DNA of 49,981 nt from Blautia hansenii (GCF_013304445.1 NZ_JAAITA010000021.1:1-49981), one strand, 5' to 3'; shown: positions 33,842 through 42,814, counted from the stretch's first letter. The notes: generated by a model not told the origin, from the letters alone. Made by a program: numbers and translations.

Positions 33842-34495
33842 ATGCTTGTTCTATGGACGTTGTTTGCAGTACCTGTTATAGGAACAGGGATTCTTTTACA
33901 TCGGAAATTGCAGGATTGGGAAAAGAAAGATTGGAATATTTTGCCGAAATGTTTGTCTACCTGGATGGTCGTATTTACCGGAGTATGGGGACTCTGCCAG
34001 ACAGAAGATATGCATACAATGGGAAAGCAGTGGATTTTGTCTGCACTGCTGTTGTTTCTTCTGGCAGACGCCTTGCTGAAAGTGAAATTTTTCTGGGGAA
34101 TGGGCGCCTTTGCAGCAGGACATATATTTTTGATAGGCTGGATTTTGTCCAAAAGCAGATTCTATCTGGCGGAAATTATTCTTTGGCTGATACTTATGGG
34201 GATTTGCCTGTTTCTTTTCCGGGAAGAAGTAAAAGGTGCGAGGGAAAATCCAAAACAGTATGCCATGTTGTTGTATCCTGCTGTTTTGATGGGAATGACA
34301 GTGCTGGCTCTTTCTCTGCCTTTCCGTTTGGGAAAGGAGTACGGGTGGATAGCTTTGGGGGCAGGCTTGTTTGCAGTTTCCGATATGATGGTGGGAAAAA
34401 GTTTTTTCCACGAGCAGACAAAAGGGATTCACTATCTGGCGCTTGGGCTGTATTATAGCGGAATTTACTGCTTTGCGCTTATGATGTGGATGTGA
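33842..34495 (+). CDS. YhhN-family (lysoplasmalogenase-like) membrane protein
   Basis: A 217-residue membrane protein with about seven or eight helices. Features of the YhhN family are seen in KCLSTWM, LLADALLK, GAFAAGHIF and FAVSDMMVG. Some eukaryotic members (TMEM86B) hydrolyse lysoplasmalogen; plasmalogens occur in anaerobic Clostridia, which makes that role plausible here. GGAGAAGG precedes the ATG. It lies inside the MFS-NUDIX-GNAT string, 14 bases after GNAT. Confidence 0.82.
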   Translation: MLVLWTLFAVPVIGTGILLHRKLQDWEKKDWNILPKCLSTWMVVFTGVWGLCQTEDMHTMGKQWILSALLLFLLADALLKVKFFWGMGAFAAGHIFLIGWILSKSRFYLAEIILWLILMGICLFLFREEVKGARENPKQYAMLLYPAVLMGMTVLALSLPFRLGKEYGWIALGAGLFAVSDMMVGKSFFHEQTKGIHYLALGLYYSGIYCFALMMWM

Positions 34496-34535
34496 TTTCG
34501 TTTTTACGTTTAAGGGATAGGGAAAGGAGTATGCA

Positions 34536-35009
34536 ATGACAAAAGAAAAGTTAAGTCGGGCTGTATATAAAAGCCCGGTAGGAGAATTGCTTATTGTATG
34601 TACAGAAACAGCATTGCTGTCTTTGGGGGTTCGGAAAGAGCAGGAATCTGCAGAGGATAAAGAAAATAACCCTGTTGTCCAACAGACCATCAAAGAGTTG
34701 GAGGAATATTTTGCCGGAAACCGGAAGGTATTTACTGTGCCTTTAGATTTGCGGGGAACAGAATTCCAGAAAAAAGTCTGGGAAGCTTTGAGAGAAATTC
34801 CTTATGGGGAGACCCGTTCCTACAAAGAGATAGCAGAAAAAATTGGAAATCCCAAAGCCAGCAGAGCTGTAGGCATGGCGAATCATCGGAATCCCATTGG
34901 GATTGTGGTTCCCTGTCATCGTGTGGTTGGCGCAAATGGAAAACTAACCGGTTATGCAGGCGGTATTCCCATGAAACAGGCCCTTTTGGAGTTGGAAAAA
35001 CCAATGTAA
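34536..35009 (+). CDS. ogt: Methylated-DNA-protein-cysteine methyltransferase
   Basis: A 157-residue O6-alkylguanine repair protein. The active-site IVVPCHRVVG is intact, with the helix-turn-helix and the GYAGG segment following. It transfers the alkyl group from DNA to its own Cys. AAAGGAG precedes the start. It is the last gene of this string, 40 bases after YhhN, and is followed by a strong hairpin. Confidence 0.93.
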   Translation: MTKEKLSRAVYKSPVGELLIVCTETALLSLGVRKEQESAEDKENNPVVQQTIKELEEYFAGNRKVFTVPLDLRGTEFQKKVWEALREIPYGETRSYKEIAEKIGNPKASRAVGMANHRNPIGIVVPCHRVVGANGKLTGYAGGIPMKQALLELEKPM

Positions 35010-35075
35010 AGGCAGGTGGGATTATACCCAGGGAATTAAAATTCCATGGACACTATAAAGTTTTCAAGAATAAGA

Positions 35076-35127
35076 AAAGGCCCTATGACGAAGCTGCCGG
35101 AAAAAGCAGCGGCGTCACAGGGTCTTT
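35076..35127. terminator. Bidirectional terminator between ogt and rqcH
   Basis: The arms GGCCCT-AT-GACG-AAGCTGC and GCAGC-GG-CGTC-AC-AGGGTC pair over about 20 bases with few mismatches. A-rich and T-rich ends lie on both sides of the convergent genes. Confidence 0.8.
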
Positions 35128-35138
35128 ATTTGGTGAAA

Positions 35139-36887
35139 TCAGTCGTTTTTTGCCAGTTGGATACCGGAAATGTCGGGCTCTATCATCAGGGAATAGTTGG
35201 TATAATACACCACGAATCCGGGTTTTGAGCTGTTTGGCTTTTTCACATGTTTCTTCTGAATATAGTCGATTTCCACTTTGGGAGCTGTGCGTCCGCTGGA
35301 GTAGTAGGCAGCCAGTCGTCCTGCTTCTTCAAACGTTCTGTCCGGCAGTTCTTCGTTGTTGCTTTTGACAATAACATGGGAGCCCGCCATTTTCTTTGCG
35401 TGGAACCACCAGTCATTGCCGGTGGCAAACTTAAAGGTCAGCTCTTCGTTCTGGTAGTTATTTTTTCCTACATAAATATGATAGCCGTCACTGGAAATAT
35501 AGTGAAGAGGCTTGGATTTTTCCAGGGCTTTTTTCTTTTTGGTGTAATGCTTTTTAATATAACCGCACTCGGTCAGTTCTTCTTTAATCTGGGACAGGTC
35601 GCTTTCTGTCAGTGCAATATCCAGAGCCGTGCTGACAGACTCCAAATGCAGGATTTCTTCATGGGTTTCTTTTAACTGTTCTTCCAAAGCCTGGGCAGTT
35701 CGTTTCAGTTTGTTATAACGGTCAAAATATTTCTTGGCATTTTCCTGGGGTGTCAGAGTATTGTCCAGCGGAATGGTAATCTCTTCGTTGGTGTAGTAAT
35801 TCAAAGCCTGGAAGGATTTGCAGCCGCTTTCCAGATTGTAGCCGTAGGTATTAATCAGCTCCCCATAGACTTTGTACTTATCCATTTTCTCTGTATCTTT
35901 CATCTGCTTTGTCTGCAAATCGTATTTTTTGCGGTTGCGTTCCAAAGCGGTCTGGACAATTCGGCGCAGGTCGGCGGATTTCTGGCGGATTCGGGTAATC
36001 TGGTCTTTTTGTGCGTAGTATTGTTCCAACACAGTGGATATGGAAGGAAAGTCTCTTTTTTCCGCTGTGGTGTACTTAGTCAGAGGAATAGCTGCATATT
36101 CCAGAGGTTCCCCTTTTTCATTGTATACAATATTAGGTTGAAAATCGCCGTTTTTTATATCCTCCATGACACGGGTGAAGGTGTGAAACAGGTGTTCCCG
36201 TGCAGTTTCGCTGAGGGCCTGGGGAGAGAGACTTCCGTCCACAGAAGCGCGAAAACAGATTTCCTCAGCAATACAGGGGCTGATACCTGTCAGGGAGGTA
36301 TAAATTCCTTTGGCTATGGCCGTAGGTTTGGTATATACCATGCTGTAAAAGGTTTCCTGGGTCATGGTCAGTGGATTTGCTTTCTCCTGAGTTTTTGGAA
36401 GAAAATAGTCTCTTCCGGGCAGAACTTCCCGGACAGAACTGACATTACAGGACACATGCTTGATACTGTCCAGAATCATGCGATTTTCATTCAGGAAAAT
36501 AATATTGCTGTGTTTGCCCATGATTTCTACAACCAGAGTTTTAAAACACAAATCCCCCAGTTCGTTTAAATGTTCGATGCGAAATTCAATGGCACGCTCC
36601 ATGTCCGGTTGGGTTACTGCCGTGATTTTTCCGTTTCCCACATGCTTTCTCAAAAGCATACAGAAATTGGGCGCCGTTAAGGGACTGGTTTTGTTCCTAT
36701 CTGTAAAATAGATAAGCGGAAGAGAAGCACTGGCAGAAATCAGAAGCCGGTACTGGGTTTTATTGTTCTTTATGGTAATCAGCAGCTCGTCAGGTTCGGG
36801 CTGGGCAATTTTGTTGATTTTTCCGCCAACAATGGTTTCATTAAATTCTTTCACCATGCCGGCAATGGTAATTCCGTCAAAAGCCAT
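35139..36887 (-). CDS. rqcH: RqcH, ribosome quality control NFACT protein
   Basis: A 582-residue NFACT-family protein (formerly called fibronectin-binding). An NFACT-N domain spans about 1-240, a helical and coiled region about 290-440, and an NFACT-R domain with DGYHIYVGKNNYQNE and WWFHAKKMAGSHVI about 455-560. RqcH recruits Ala-tRNA to stalled 50S subunits and builds C-terminal Ala tails. The start at 36887 (MAFDG) has AAAGGAG upstream. The key Asp-Arg pair known as Asp97-Arg98 in the B. subtilis protein reads Glu97-Arg98 here. Confidence 0.92.
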   Translation of the reverse strand: MAFDGITIAGMVKEFNETIVGGKINKIAQPEPDELLITIKNNKTQYRLLISASASLPLIYFTDRNKTSPLTAPNFCMLLRKHVGNGKITAVTQPDMERAIEFRIEHLNELGDLCFKTLVVEIMGKHSNIIFLNENRMILDSIKHVSCNVSSVREVLPGRDYFLPKTQEKANPLTMTQETFYSMVYTKPTAIAKGIYTSLTGISPCIAEEICFRASVDGSLSPQALSETAREHLFHTFTRVMEDIKNGDFQPNIVYNEKGEPLEYAAIPLTKYTTAEKRDFPSISTVLEQYYAQKDQITRIRQKSADLRRIVQTALERNRKKYDLQTKQMKDTEKMDKYKVYGELINTYGYNLESGCKSFQALNYYTNEEITIPLDNTLTPQENAKKYFDRYNKLKRTAQALEEQLKETHEEILHLESVSTALDIALTESDLSQIKEELTECGYIKKHYTKKKKALEKSKPLHYISSDGYHIYVGKNNYQNEELTFKFATGNDWWFHAKKMAGSHVIVKSNNEELPDRTFEEAGRLAAYYSSGRTAPKVEIDYIQKKHVKKPNSSKPGFVVYYTNYSLMIEPDISGIQLAKND

Positions 36888-36937
36888 AATGAGTCTCCTT
36901 TCTTTTGAATATGCAAAAGGCATATGAATTAAAGTTC

Positions 36938-36966
36938 ATTCTATCATAAATTTCCACCATAAGCAA
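36938..36966 (-). promoter_or_regulatory. Promoter of rqcH
   Basis: On the minus strand TTGCTT (36966-36961) and TAGAAT (36943-36938) are spaced by 17 bases. Confidence 0.5.
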
Positions 36967-36974
36967 AAAAATAT

Positions 36975-37003
36975 TTGACGGCTCTTGGGGATTGGCTTAT
37001 AAT
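36975..37003 (+). promoter_or_regulatory. Promoter of the yicC-remA-gmk-rpoZ operon
   Basis: TTGACG at 36975-36980 and a perfect TATAAT at 36998-37003 are spaced by 17 bases. Confidence 0.85.
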
Positions 37004-37058
37004 AACCATGTATGTTTATGCCTTACGGTAAATCAAAGACATAAGAAAGAGTTCAGAG

Positions 37059-37937
37059 ATGATAAAGAGCATGACCGGCTTTGGCAGAGCCGAATTGTTA
37101 GACGAAGAAAAGAAAATTACAGTGGAAATGAAGTCTGTTAATCACCGCTATCTGGACGTAAATATGAGAATGCCCAAGAAATTCAGCATTTTTGAGGCTT
37201 CTATCCGTTCTCTTTTAAAGGAGTACATTCAGAGGGGAAAGGTGGACTTATTCATTACCTGTGAAGACTATACCCAGGGCAGAATGGCTGTGAAATACAA
37301 CCGGGATATTGCGGCACAGTACATGGAATGTCTGCGGCAGATAGGCGAGGACTTTGAGTTGGACGAAGAAGTGGACGCTGCTGCGCTTTCCAGATATCCG
37401 GAAGTTCTGACCATGGAAGAACATGAAAGCGACGAAAAGGAACTCTGGAGTTCGTTGGAAAATACCATTCGCAGGGCAGCAGAGCAGTTTGTGGAGACCA
37501 GAAGCCAGGAAGGTGCCCATTTGAGACGGGATATTCTGGAAAAACTGGCGGACATGGACGAAAAGGTTGCCGGGGTGGAGAAAAGATACCCGGATATTAT
37601 TAAAGAATACAGAGAAAAACTGGAGACAAAGGTCAGAGAACTGCTGGCGGATACGCATATCGAAGAGAGCCGCATTGCCGCAGAGGTGGTACTTTTTGCA
37701 GATAAAATCTGTACGGATGAGGAAACGGTACGCCTGAAAAGCCACATTGCACATATGGGGCAGGTGCTTTCAGAAGATGACGGCATTGGCAGAAAGCTGG
37801 ATTTTATTGCCCAGGAAATGAACCGGGAAGCAAACACAATTCTGTCTAAGGCGAATGACTTGGAAACCTCCAATTTGGCCATTGATTTGAAGACGGAAAT
37901 CGAAAAAATCCGGGAACAGATTCAAAATATTGAATAA
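37059..37937 (+). CDS. yicC: YicC-family endoribonuclease
   Basis: A 292-residue protein of the YicC family. The start MIKSMTGFGRAE and the end NREANTILSKAND and LKTEIEKIREQIQNIE are nearly diagnostic. The family includes a recently recognised hexameric endoribonuclease. It heads the conserved Firmicutes order yicC, remA, gmk, rpoZ. It is 14 bases before remA. Confidence 0.93.
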   Translation: MIKSMTGFGRAELLDEEKKITVEMKSVNHRYLDVNMRMPKKFSIFEASIRSLLKEYIQRGKVDLFITCEDYTQGRMAVKYNRDIAAQYMECLRQIGEDFELDEEVDAAALSRYPEVLTMEEHESDEKELWSSLENTIRRAAEQFVETRSQEGAHLRRDILEKLADMDEKVAGVEKRYPDIIKEYREKLETKVRELLADTHIEESRIAAEVVLFADKICTDEETVRLKSHIAHMGQVLSEDDGIGRKLDFIAQEMNREANTILSKANDLETSNLAIDLKTEIEKIREQIQNIE

Positions 37938-37951
37938 AGGCAGGAAAAGCA

Positions 37952-38224
37952 ATGGCAAAGCTTTTAAATATCGGATTCGGAAATGTTGTGAATATGGATA
38001 AGATAGTAGCTGTGGTAAGCCCGGACGCGGCCCCCATTAAGAGACTGGTGCAGGCGGCTAAAGAGTCGGGGCGGTCTGTAGACGCGACCCAGGGCCGAAA
38101 GACCAAGGCCGTGCTGATTACAGACGGAGATATGCTGGTGCTGTCTGCCCTGCAGCCGGAAACCATAGCAAAGCGTTTTGGTACATTTTCAGAAAATGAA
38201 GCAAAAGGGGAATATGATGGCTGA
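37952..38224 (+). CDS. remA: RemA-family (DUF370) DNA-binding regulator
   Basis: A 90-residue RemA/DUF370 protein with the family start LLNIGFGNVVN and the core APIKRL and DATQGRKTKAV. In Bacillus, RemA is an oligomeric DNA-binding activator of matrix and osmoprotection genes. Its conserved place between yicC and gmk supports the call. The 3' end overlaps the gmk start by 8 bases. What it controls here is unknown. Confidence 0.92.
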   Translation: MAKLLNIGFGNVVNMDKIVAVVSPDAAPIKRLVQAAKESGRSVDATQGRKTKAVLITDGDMLVLSALQPETIAKRFGTFSENEAKGEYDG

Positions 38225-38855
38225 TAAAGGAATTTTAGTAGTGGTATCCGGATTTTCCGGTGCCGGAAAAGGAACACTGATGAAACGTCTGCTGGAAAAG
38301 TATGACAATTATGCGTTGTCTGTGTCTGCGACCACCAGAGCGCCAAGACCGGGAGAAGAACACGGCAGGGAATATTTTTTCCATACAAAGCAGGAATTTG
38401 AAGAATTGATTCTGCAGGACGCTCTGATAGAGTATGCCCAGTATGTGGACAATTATTACGGAACGCCTAAGGCTTACGTGGAGAAGCAGTTAAATGCGGG
38501 AAAAGATGTGATTCTGGAAATTGAAATCCAGGGTGCGTTAAAGGTGAAGGAAAAAATGCCGGAAACCCTTCTGCTTTTTGTAACTCCGCCAAGTGCCCAG
38601 GAATTGAAACGCCGTCTGATTAACCGAGGCACAGAGAGTCTGGAAGTCATTGAGTCCAGGCTGGCCAGAGCAGCAGAAGAGGCAGAGGGAATGCCGAAAT
38701 ATGACTATATTTTGATTAACGATGAGATTGAAGAGTGCGTAGATACCATGCACAGCATTATTCAGAGCCAGCATGACACGGTCAAAAACCGTGAGTCTTT
38801 TATAGAGAAAATGACAGAGGAAGTTGCTGTATTTAAGAAAGGAGAAGAAGTATGA
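38217..38855 (+). CDS. gmk: Guanylate kinase
   Basis: A 212-residue guanylate kinase that converts GMP to GDP with ATP. The P-loop GFSGAGKGT has Phe where Pro is usual; the guanine-binding SATTRAPRPGE and YGTPK follow. The start is set at 38217, since AAAAGGGG lies 6 bases upstream; ATG at 38214 is an alternative. It overlaps remA by 8 bases and rpoZ by 4. Confidence 0.94.
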   Translation: MADKGILVVVSGFSGAGKGTLMKRLLEKYDNYALSVSATTRAPRPGEEHGREYFFHTKQEFEELILQDALIEYAQYVDNYYGTPKAYVEKQLNAGKDVILEIEIQGALKVKEKMPETLLLFVTPPSAQELKRRLINRGTESLEVIESRLARAAEEAEGMPKYDYILINDEIEECVDTMHSIIQSQHDTVKNRESFIEKMTEEVAVFKKGEEV

Positions 38856-39136
38856 TACACCCATCTTACACAGAATTAATGGAAGCTATCAATGAAGGTG
38901 CAGAAATGGAGGACGAACCGTTAGTAACCAGCCGTTACTCCGTAGTGCTTGCTACCAGCAAAAGAGCAAGACAGCTTATTGCGGGAAAAGATGCCATGGT
39001 GCCAAGCTATGGGAAAAAGCCGCTTTCCACTGCTGTAGAAGAAATTTATAAGGGCAAGGTTCATATTCTGCCGGAAGACGCAGAATTGGAGGAAGAGCCT
39101 GCAACAGAAGAAGACACAACAGAAACAATGGAATAA
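38852..39136 (+). CDS. rpoZ: RNA polymerase omega subunit
   Basis: A 94-residue RpoZ. It shows the helical core with SRYSVVLATSKRARQL, and an acidic C-terminal tail. It helps assemble the beta-prime subunit. AAAGGAG precedes the ATG, which overlaps the gmk stop by 4 bases. Position in the operon is the usual one for Firmicutes. Confidence 0.93.
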   Translation: MIHPSYTELMEAINEGAEMEDEPLVTSRYSVVLATSKRARQLIAGKDAMVPSYGKKPLSTAVEEIYKGKVHILPEDAELEEEPATEEDTTETME

Positions 39137-39143
39137 GAAATAG

Positions 39144-39178
39144 AAAGGACTGCTGACCGGCTTTGGCGGCAGTCCTTT
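39144..39178 (+). terminator. Hairpin between rpoZ and rimO
   Basis: AAAGGACTGC and GCAGTCCTTT pair perfectly around a 15-base loop. Only a short T-run follows, so termination is probably partial and rimO may be read from the same promoter. Confidence 0.55.
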
Positions 39179-39196
39179 GTGCAATAAGGAGGATGC

Positions 39197-40537
39197 ATGA
39201 GGAAAGTATTGTTTATTTCCCTGGGCTGCGACAAGAATCTGGCGGATTCGGAAGAAATGCTGGGAATACTGGTGGAAAATGGTTATGAAATTACCAATGA
39301 CGAGACAGAGGCAGAGGTGATTGTAGTGAATACCTGTGCCTTTATTCATGATGCCAAGGAAGAAAGTGTCAACAGTATTCTGGAAATGGCGAAATATAAG
39401 GAAGAAGGGGTTTTAAAAGCCCTTTTGGTTACGGGATGTCTGGCTCAGCGGTACAAAGACGAAATTATGAAGGAAATCCCGGAGGTAGACGCAGTGCTGG
39501 GAACCACCAGCTATGACGGAATCATTACAGCTTTGGACAAGGTGTTTGAGGGAGAGCGGTATGAAGAGTTTAAGGATATCAATGTGCTTCCGGCAAACAG
39601 CAAGAAGAGAATGATTACCACCGGCGGATATTTTGAATATCTGAAAATCGCCGAAGGATGTGACAAGCGGTGTACTTACTGTATTATTCCAAAACTCCGG
39701 GGGAATTACAGAAGCGTGCCAATGGAGCAGCTGCTGTCCCAGGCTGCCTATCTGGCAGAGCAGGGTGTGAAAGAGCTGATTTTAGTGGCACAGGAAACAA
39801 CGGTTTACGGAAAAGACCTTTACGGGGAGAAATCTCTGCACAAGCTGTTAAAAGAACTGTGCAAAATACCGGGGATTCAGTGGATTCGGATTCTTTACTG
39901 TTATCCGGAGGAAATTTATCCGGAACTCATACAGACTATGAAGGAAGAAACGAAAATCTGTCATTACCTGGATTTGCCCATTCAGCACTGCAGTGACCGG
40001 ATTCTGAAAAGAATGGGAAGGAGAACCACCAAGCAGGAGCTCATAGACATTGTACAGACTCTGAGAAAAGAGATTCCTGACATCATTCTTAGAACCACAC
40101 TGATTACCGGATTTCCGGGAGAGACGCAGGAAGACCACGAGGAACTGCTGGATTTCATTGACAAACTGGAATTTGACCGTCTGGGTGTTTTCACTTATTC
40201 TGCAGAAGAGGATACCCCTGCAGCCCTGATGCCGGACCAGATTGACGAGGAAGTGAAGCTGGACAGACAGGCGGAACTGATGGAACTGCAGCAGGAGATT
40301 TCCATGGATAAGGGAAATGATAAAATCGGCGCTGTGGTAGAAGTGATGATTGAAGGAAAGGTCGCAGATGAAAATGCCTATGTGGGACGTACTTACGGGG
40401 ATGCGCCCAAGGTAGACGGCTATATTTTCGTGAACACAGATACGGAACTGATGTCAGGCGATTTTGCGCGCGTGCATGTCACAGGTGCGTTGGAGTATGA
40501 TTTGATAGGAGAGTTGGAAGATGAATACACCGAATAA
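39197..40537 (+). CDS. rimO: Ribosomal protein uS12 methylthiotransferase RimO
   Basis: A 446-residue radical SAM enzyme that methylthiolates Asp of ribosomal protein S12. The N-terminal cluster cysteines lie in SLGCDKN, NTCAF and GCLAQRY; the radical SAM motif is CDKRCTYC near 154-161, and a TRAM domain ends the protein. SLGCDKN is characteristic of RimO rather than MiaB. AAGGAGG stands only 4 bases before the ATG at 39197, an unusually short gap. The 3' end overlaps pgsA by 17 bases. Confidence 0.94.
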   Translation: MRKVLFISLGCDKNLADSEEMLGILVENGYEITNDETEAEVIVVNTCAFIHDAKEESVNSILEMAKYKEEGVLKALLVTGCLAQRYKDEIMKEIPEVDAVLGTTSYDGIITALDKVFEGERYEEFKDINVLPANSKKRMITTGGYFEYLKIAEGCDKRCTYCIIPKLRGNYRSVPMEQLLSQAAYLAEQGVKELILVAQETTVYGKDLYGEKSLHKLLKELCKIPGIQWIRILYCYPEEIYPELIQTMKEETKICHYLDLPIQHCSDRILKRMGRRTTKQELIDIVQTLRKEIPDIILRTTLITGFPGETQEDHEELLDFIDKLEFDRLGVFTYSAEEDTPAALMPDQIDEEVKLDRQAELMELQQEISMDKGNDKIGAVVEVMIEGKVADENAYVGRTYGDAPKVDGYIFVNTDTELMSGDFARVHVTGALEYDLIGELEDEYTE

Positions 40538-41063
40538 ATTAACCATTGCGAGAGTCATTATGATTCCCTTTTTCGTAGCTTTTTTAATGTATGATATTAC
40601 AGGAAGTGCAGACAAATGGATTGCCCTGGCTATTTTTGTCATTGCCAGCCTTACGGATACTCTGGACGGTTATCTGGCCAGAAAACACAATCTGGTAACA
40701 AATTTCGGCAAGTTTATGGACCCTCTGGCGGATAAGCTGCTGGTATGTTCTGCCCTGATTTGCTTTACCTCCACAGGACAGTTGGCAGCCTGGATTACCA
40801 TTGTCATTATTGCAAGAGAATTTATCATCAGTGGTTTCCGTCTCATTGCGGCAGATAATGGCATTGTCATTGCGGCAAGCTACTGGGGCAAGTTTAAGAC
40901 GGTTTCCCAGATGATTATGATTATTCTGATGATTATGGATATCCAGAATACGGTTTTCCAGGGGATTCTTACACTGTTTGTAGTCATTGCAGTGGCTCTG
41001 ACGATTATTTCTCTGGTTGACTATATTGCAAAAAACAAAAGTGTACTGAGCATGCAGGATTAA
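40521..41063 (+). CDS. pgsA: CDP-diacylglycerol-glycerol-3-phosphate 3-phosphatidyltransferase
   Basis: A 180-residue membrane enzyme that makes phosphatidylglycerol phosphate. The CDP-alcohol transferase motif is intact: DGYLARK, then NFGKFMDPLADK with the spaced Asp residues. About five membrane helices are visible. It overlaps rimO by 17 bases and is followed by cinA 15 bases later. The rimO-pgsA-cinA order is common in Clostridia. Confidence 0.94.
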   Translation: MNTPNKLTIARVIMIPFFVAFLMYDITGSADKWIALAIFVIASLTDTLDGYLARKHNLVTNFGKFMDPLADKLLVCSALICFTSTGQLAAWITIVIIAREFIISGFRLIAADNGIVIAASYWGKFKTVSQMIMIILMIMDIQNTVFQGILTLFVVIAVALTIISLVDYIAKNKSVLSMQD

Positions 41064-41078
41064 AAGGGAGTGGAGAGC

Positions 41079-42158
41079 ATGACTGCGGAACTGATTTTTA
41101 TAGGAATGGATTTGCTGGAACAGGAAGCGGCCAAGGACGGCAGCCGGTATCTGGCTGAAAAGTGTAAACGATTTGGATTTTCTTTCAATGGGATAAGCCT
41201 TGTAAGAGAAGATAAAAAGCAGGTGACAGAGACTGTAAAGGCGGGGCTGAAACGTTCGGATTTGGTTTTTGTGTGTACGAAGACCGGGGAACTTTTGGAA
41301 GGTCTGCCAAAGACTCTGACACAGGAAAAGGGGCTGATTCTTCTTCCGCAGGAAGAGGAGAAAATGGCTGTAGTATTGGAAGAGAGGCTTGCCTGCTGTC
41401 TGGAAGAAAAACAGGCAGGGGCAGTCTGCTGTGACACTGTGAAGCTTTGTGGTCTGGAAGAAAAGGAAATTCGGGAAAAAATCAGAGACCTGCAGGAAGA
41501 AAAGCAAAATCCCGTGCTGCAAGTCTTTTCCTATCCGGGGGAGGTGCATATTTGTGCAGCGGCATACGGGGAAACCAAAAAGGCAGCTAAAAACCTTTTA
41601 AAACCGGTTATCCGGGAACTGAAGGTTCGTTTTGGAGCTGATATCTATACCACAGAGGAAAATAAAAATCTGGAAACCGCAGTGGTGGAGCTTCTGAAGA
41701 AGCAGGATTTGACGCTGACCACGGTAGAATCCTGTACAGGAGGCGCACTTGCCGCCAGAATTATCAATGTGCCGGGGGCTTCGGATGTGCTGAAACAGGG
41801 CTTTGTGACCTATTCCAATAAAGCGAAAAGAAAAGCGGTCAAGGTAAAGAAGCACACGCTGAAAAAGTACGGCGCTGTCAGTGAGCCCTGTGCCAGAGAA
41901 ATGGCAAAGGGCGGCGCCTTTGCGTCTGGTGCAGATACGGCACTGTCGGTTACCGGATTTGCAGGTCCGGAGGGCGGTACAAAAGAATTTCCGGTAGGAA
42001 CCGTGTTTATTGGCTGCACCGTGAAAGACCAGACAAGAGTAAAGGAATGCCATTTTACAGGAAACCGAAGCAGCGTAAGAGAACAGGCAGTCACCCAGGC
42101 TCTGGTGCTGCTCCGGGAGTGTATTCTGAAAAATTTTGAACAGAAAAGCGGAAAATAG
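41079..42158 (+). CDS. cinA: CinA-family protein with an atypical N-terminal domain
   Basis: A 359-residue CinA homolog, shorter than the usual 410 or so. The C-terminal NMN deamidase (PncC-like) domain is intact, with ESCTGGALAARI near 217-228, the SNKAKRK segment, and FAGPEGG with PVGTVFIG. The N-terminal MoaB/MocF-like domain starts ELIFIGMDLL but lacks the GGLGPTxDD motif that marks active COG1058 domains, reading VCTKTGELLEGL instead. It probably works only as an NMN deamidase for NAD recycling. The start at 41079 has GGGAG 8 bases upstream; the GTG at 41070 does not. No recA follows. Confidence 0.88.
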   Translation: MTAELIFIGMDLLEQEAAKDGSRYLAEKCKRFGFSFNGISLVREDKKQVTETVKAGLKRSDLVFVCTKTGELLEGLPKTLTQEKGLILLPQEEEKMAVVLEERLACCLEEKQAGAVCCDTVKLCGLEEKEIREKIRDLQEEKQNPVLQVFSYPGEVHICAAAYGETKKAAKNLLKPVIRELKVRFGADIYTTEENKNLETAVVELLKKQDLTLTTVESCTGGALAARIINVPGASDVLKQGFVTYSNKAKRKAVKVKKHTLKKYGAVSEPCAREMAKGGAFASGADTALSVTGFAGPEGGTKEFPVGTVFIGCTVKDQTRVKECHFTGNRSSVREQAVTQALVLLRECILKNFEQKSGK

Positions 42159-42162
42159 TGGT

Positions 42163-42444
42163 TCAGCGCATCATTTTTATCAGTTGAAGCATACGGTCCA
42201 TGCGCTGGATTTCTTCCTGGGATTTTCCGGCTTTTAGGACCTGAATGATAGTTTCCATTTCCTGAGAAGAAAACTGCAGGTTGCTTTCTTTGTTTCGGGA
42301 AGCGGCGGACATGAGAAAGGGCAGAAGCTCCTGTGGGCTTTTGCCCTTTCCCTGTTCTGCCAGTTGTCCCAGCATAGCCAGTTTGGACATATCCATGCCG
42401 GAAAGTTTGGGATTGTTCATCCAGGATTCGTTTTGATTATTCAT
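42163..42444 (-). CDS. Small helical hypothetical protein
   Basis: A 93-residue protein that I do not recognise. It is rich in Met, Gln, Leu and Lys, with predicted helices (SKLAMLGQLAEQGKG, QEMETIIQVLKAGKS). AAGGAGG precedes the ATG at 42444. The start lies in the end of the upstream 42437-42814 gene (8-base overlap), so the two are a translationally coupled pair. Both are soluble with no signal peptide. Confidence 0.7.
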   Translation of the reverse strand: MNNQNESWMNNPKLSGMDMSKLAMLGQLAEQGKGKSPQELLPFLMSAASRNKESNLQFSSQEMETIIQVLKAGKSQEEIQRMDRMLQLIKMMR

Positions 42445-42814
42445 AGCTATGTTCGCCTCCTTGCGCATACATGCCGTCCGTATGAAATTCCGGGGGCAGG
42501 GGTTTCTGGGACAGTTCCAACATCTGCAGCATTAAAAGTGTGTTAATCATATTGTTCAGTTTTTCTTTTGCAGGGCCGTGGCAGGCATTGCTGCAGGCTG
42601 TCAGCATTTCTACCGGGTCGCTTTTCTGTCTGGAACAGATTTCCATGTTTCCTTTGGAAGAATGGAAAAAATGTATGGTGTTCTGCAATTCCAGAAACTT
42701 GGCAAATACAGATACCACAGACTGCCCCGAAGACGGCAGATAGGGAAGCGCAGCCTTTAAAATCTGTACGGAATCTCCGTTTACCATCTCATCTAACAAA
42801 TTCTGAGAATCCAT
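42437..42814 (-). CDS. Hypothetical protein, partner of the 42163 gene
   Basis: A 125-residue protein of unknown family. The first 90 residues look alpha-helical (LDEMVNGDSVQILKAALPYLP, EKLNNMINTLLMLQML in outline) with a Cys pair (CSNACHG) and a polar C-terminal tail. TTGGAG is 7 bases before the ATG. It is the first gene of a minus-strand pair set between cinA and the trp operon. Composition and pairing suggest a small complex, but no role can be given. Confidence 0.7.
   Translation of the reverse strand: MDSQNLLDEMVNGDSVQILKAALPYLPSSGQSVVSVFAKFLELQNTIHFFHSSKGNMEICSRQKSDPVEMLTACSNACHGPAKEKLNNMINTLLMLQMLELSQKPLPPEFHTDGMYAQGGEHSYE

Noticed and set aside
33796-34458. Plus-frame 220-codon ORF overlapping the YhhN gene
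   Set aside because: It lies in another frame of the YhhN gene, has Cys/Arg/Ser-rich low-quality sequence and no ribosome site; the YhhN frame has clear family features.
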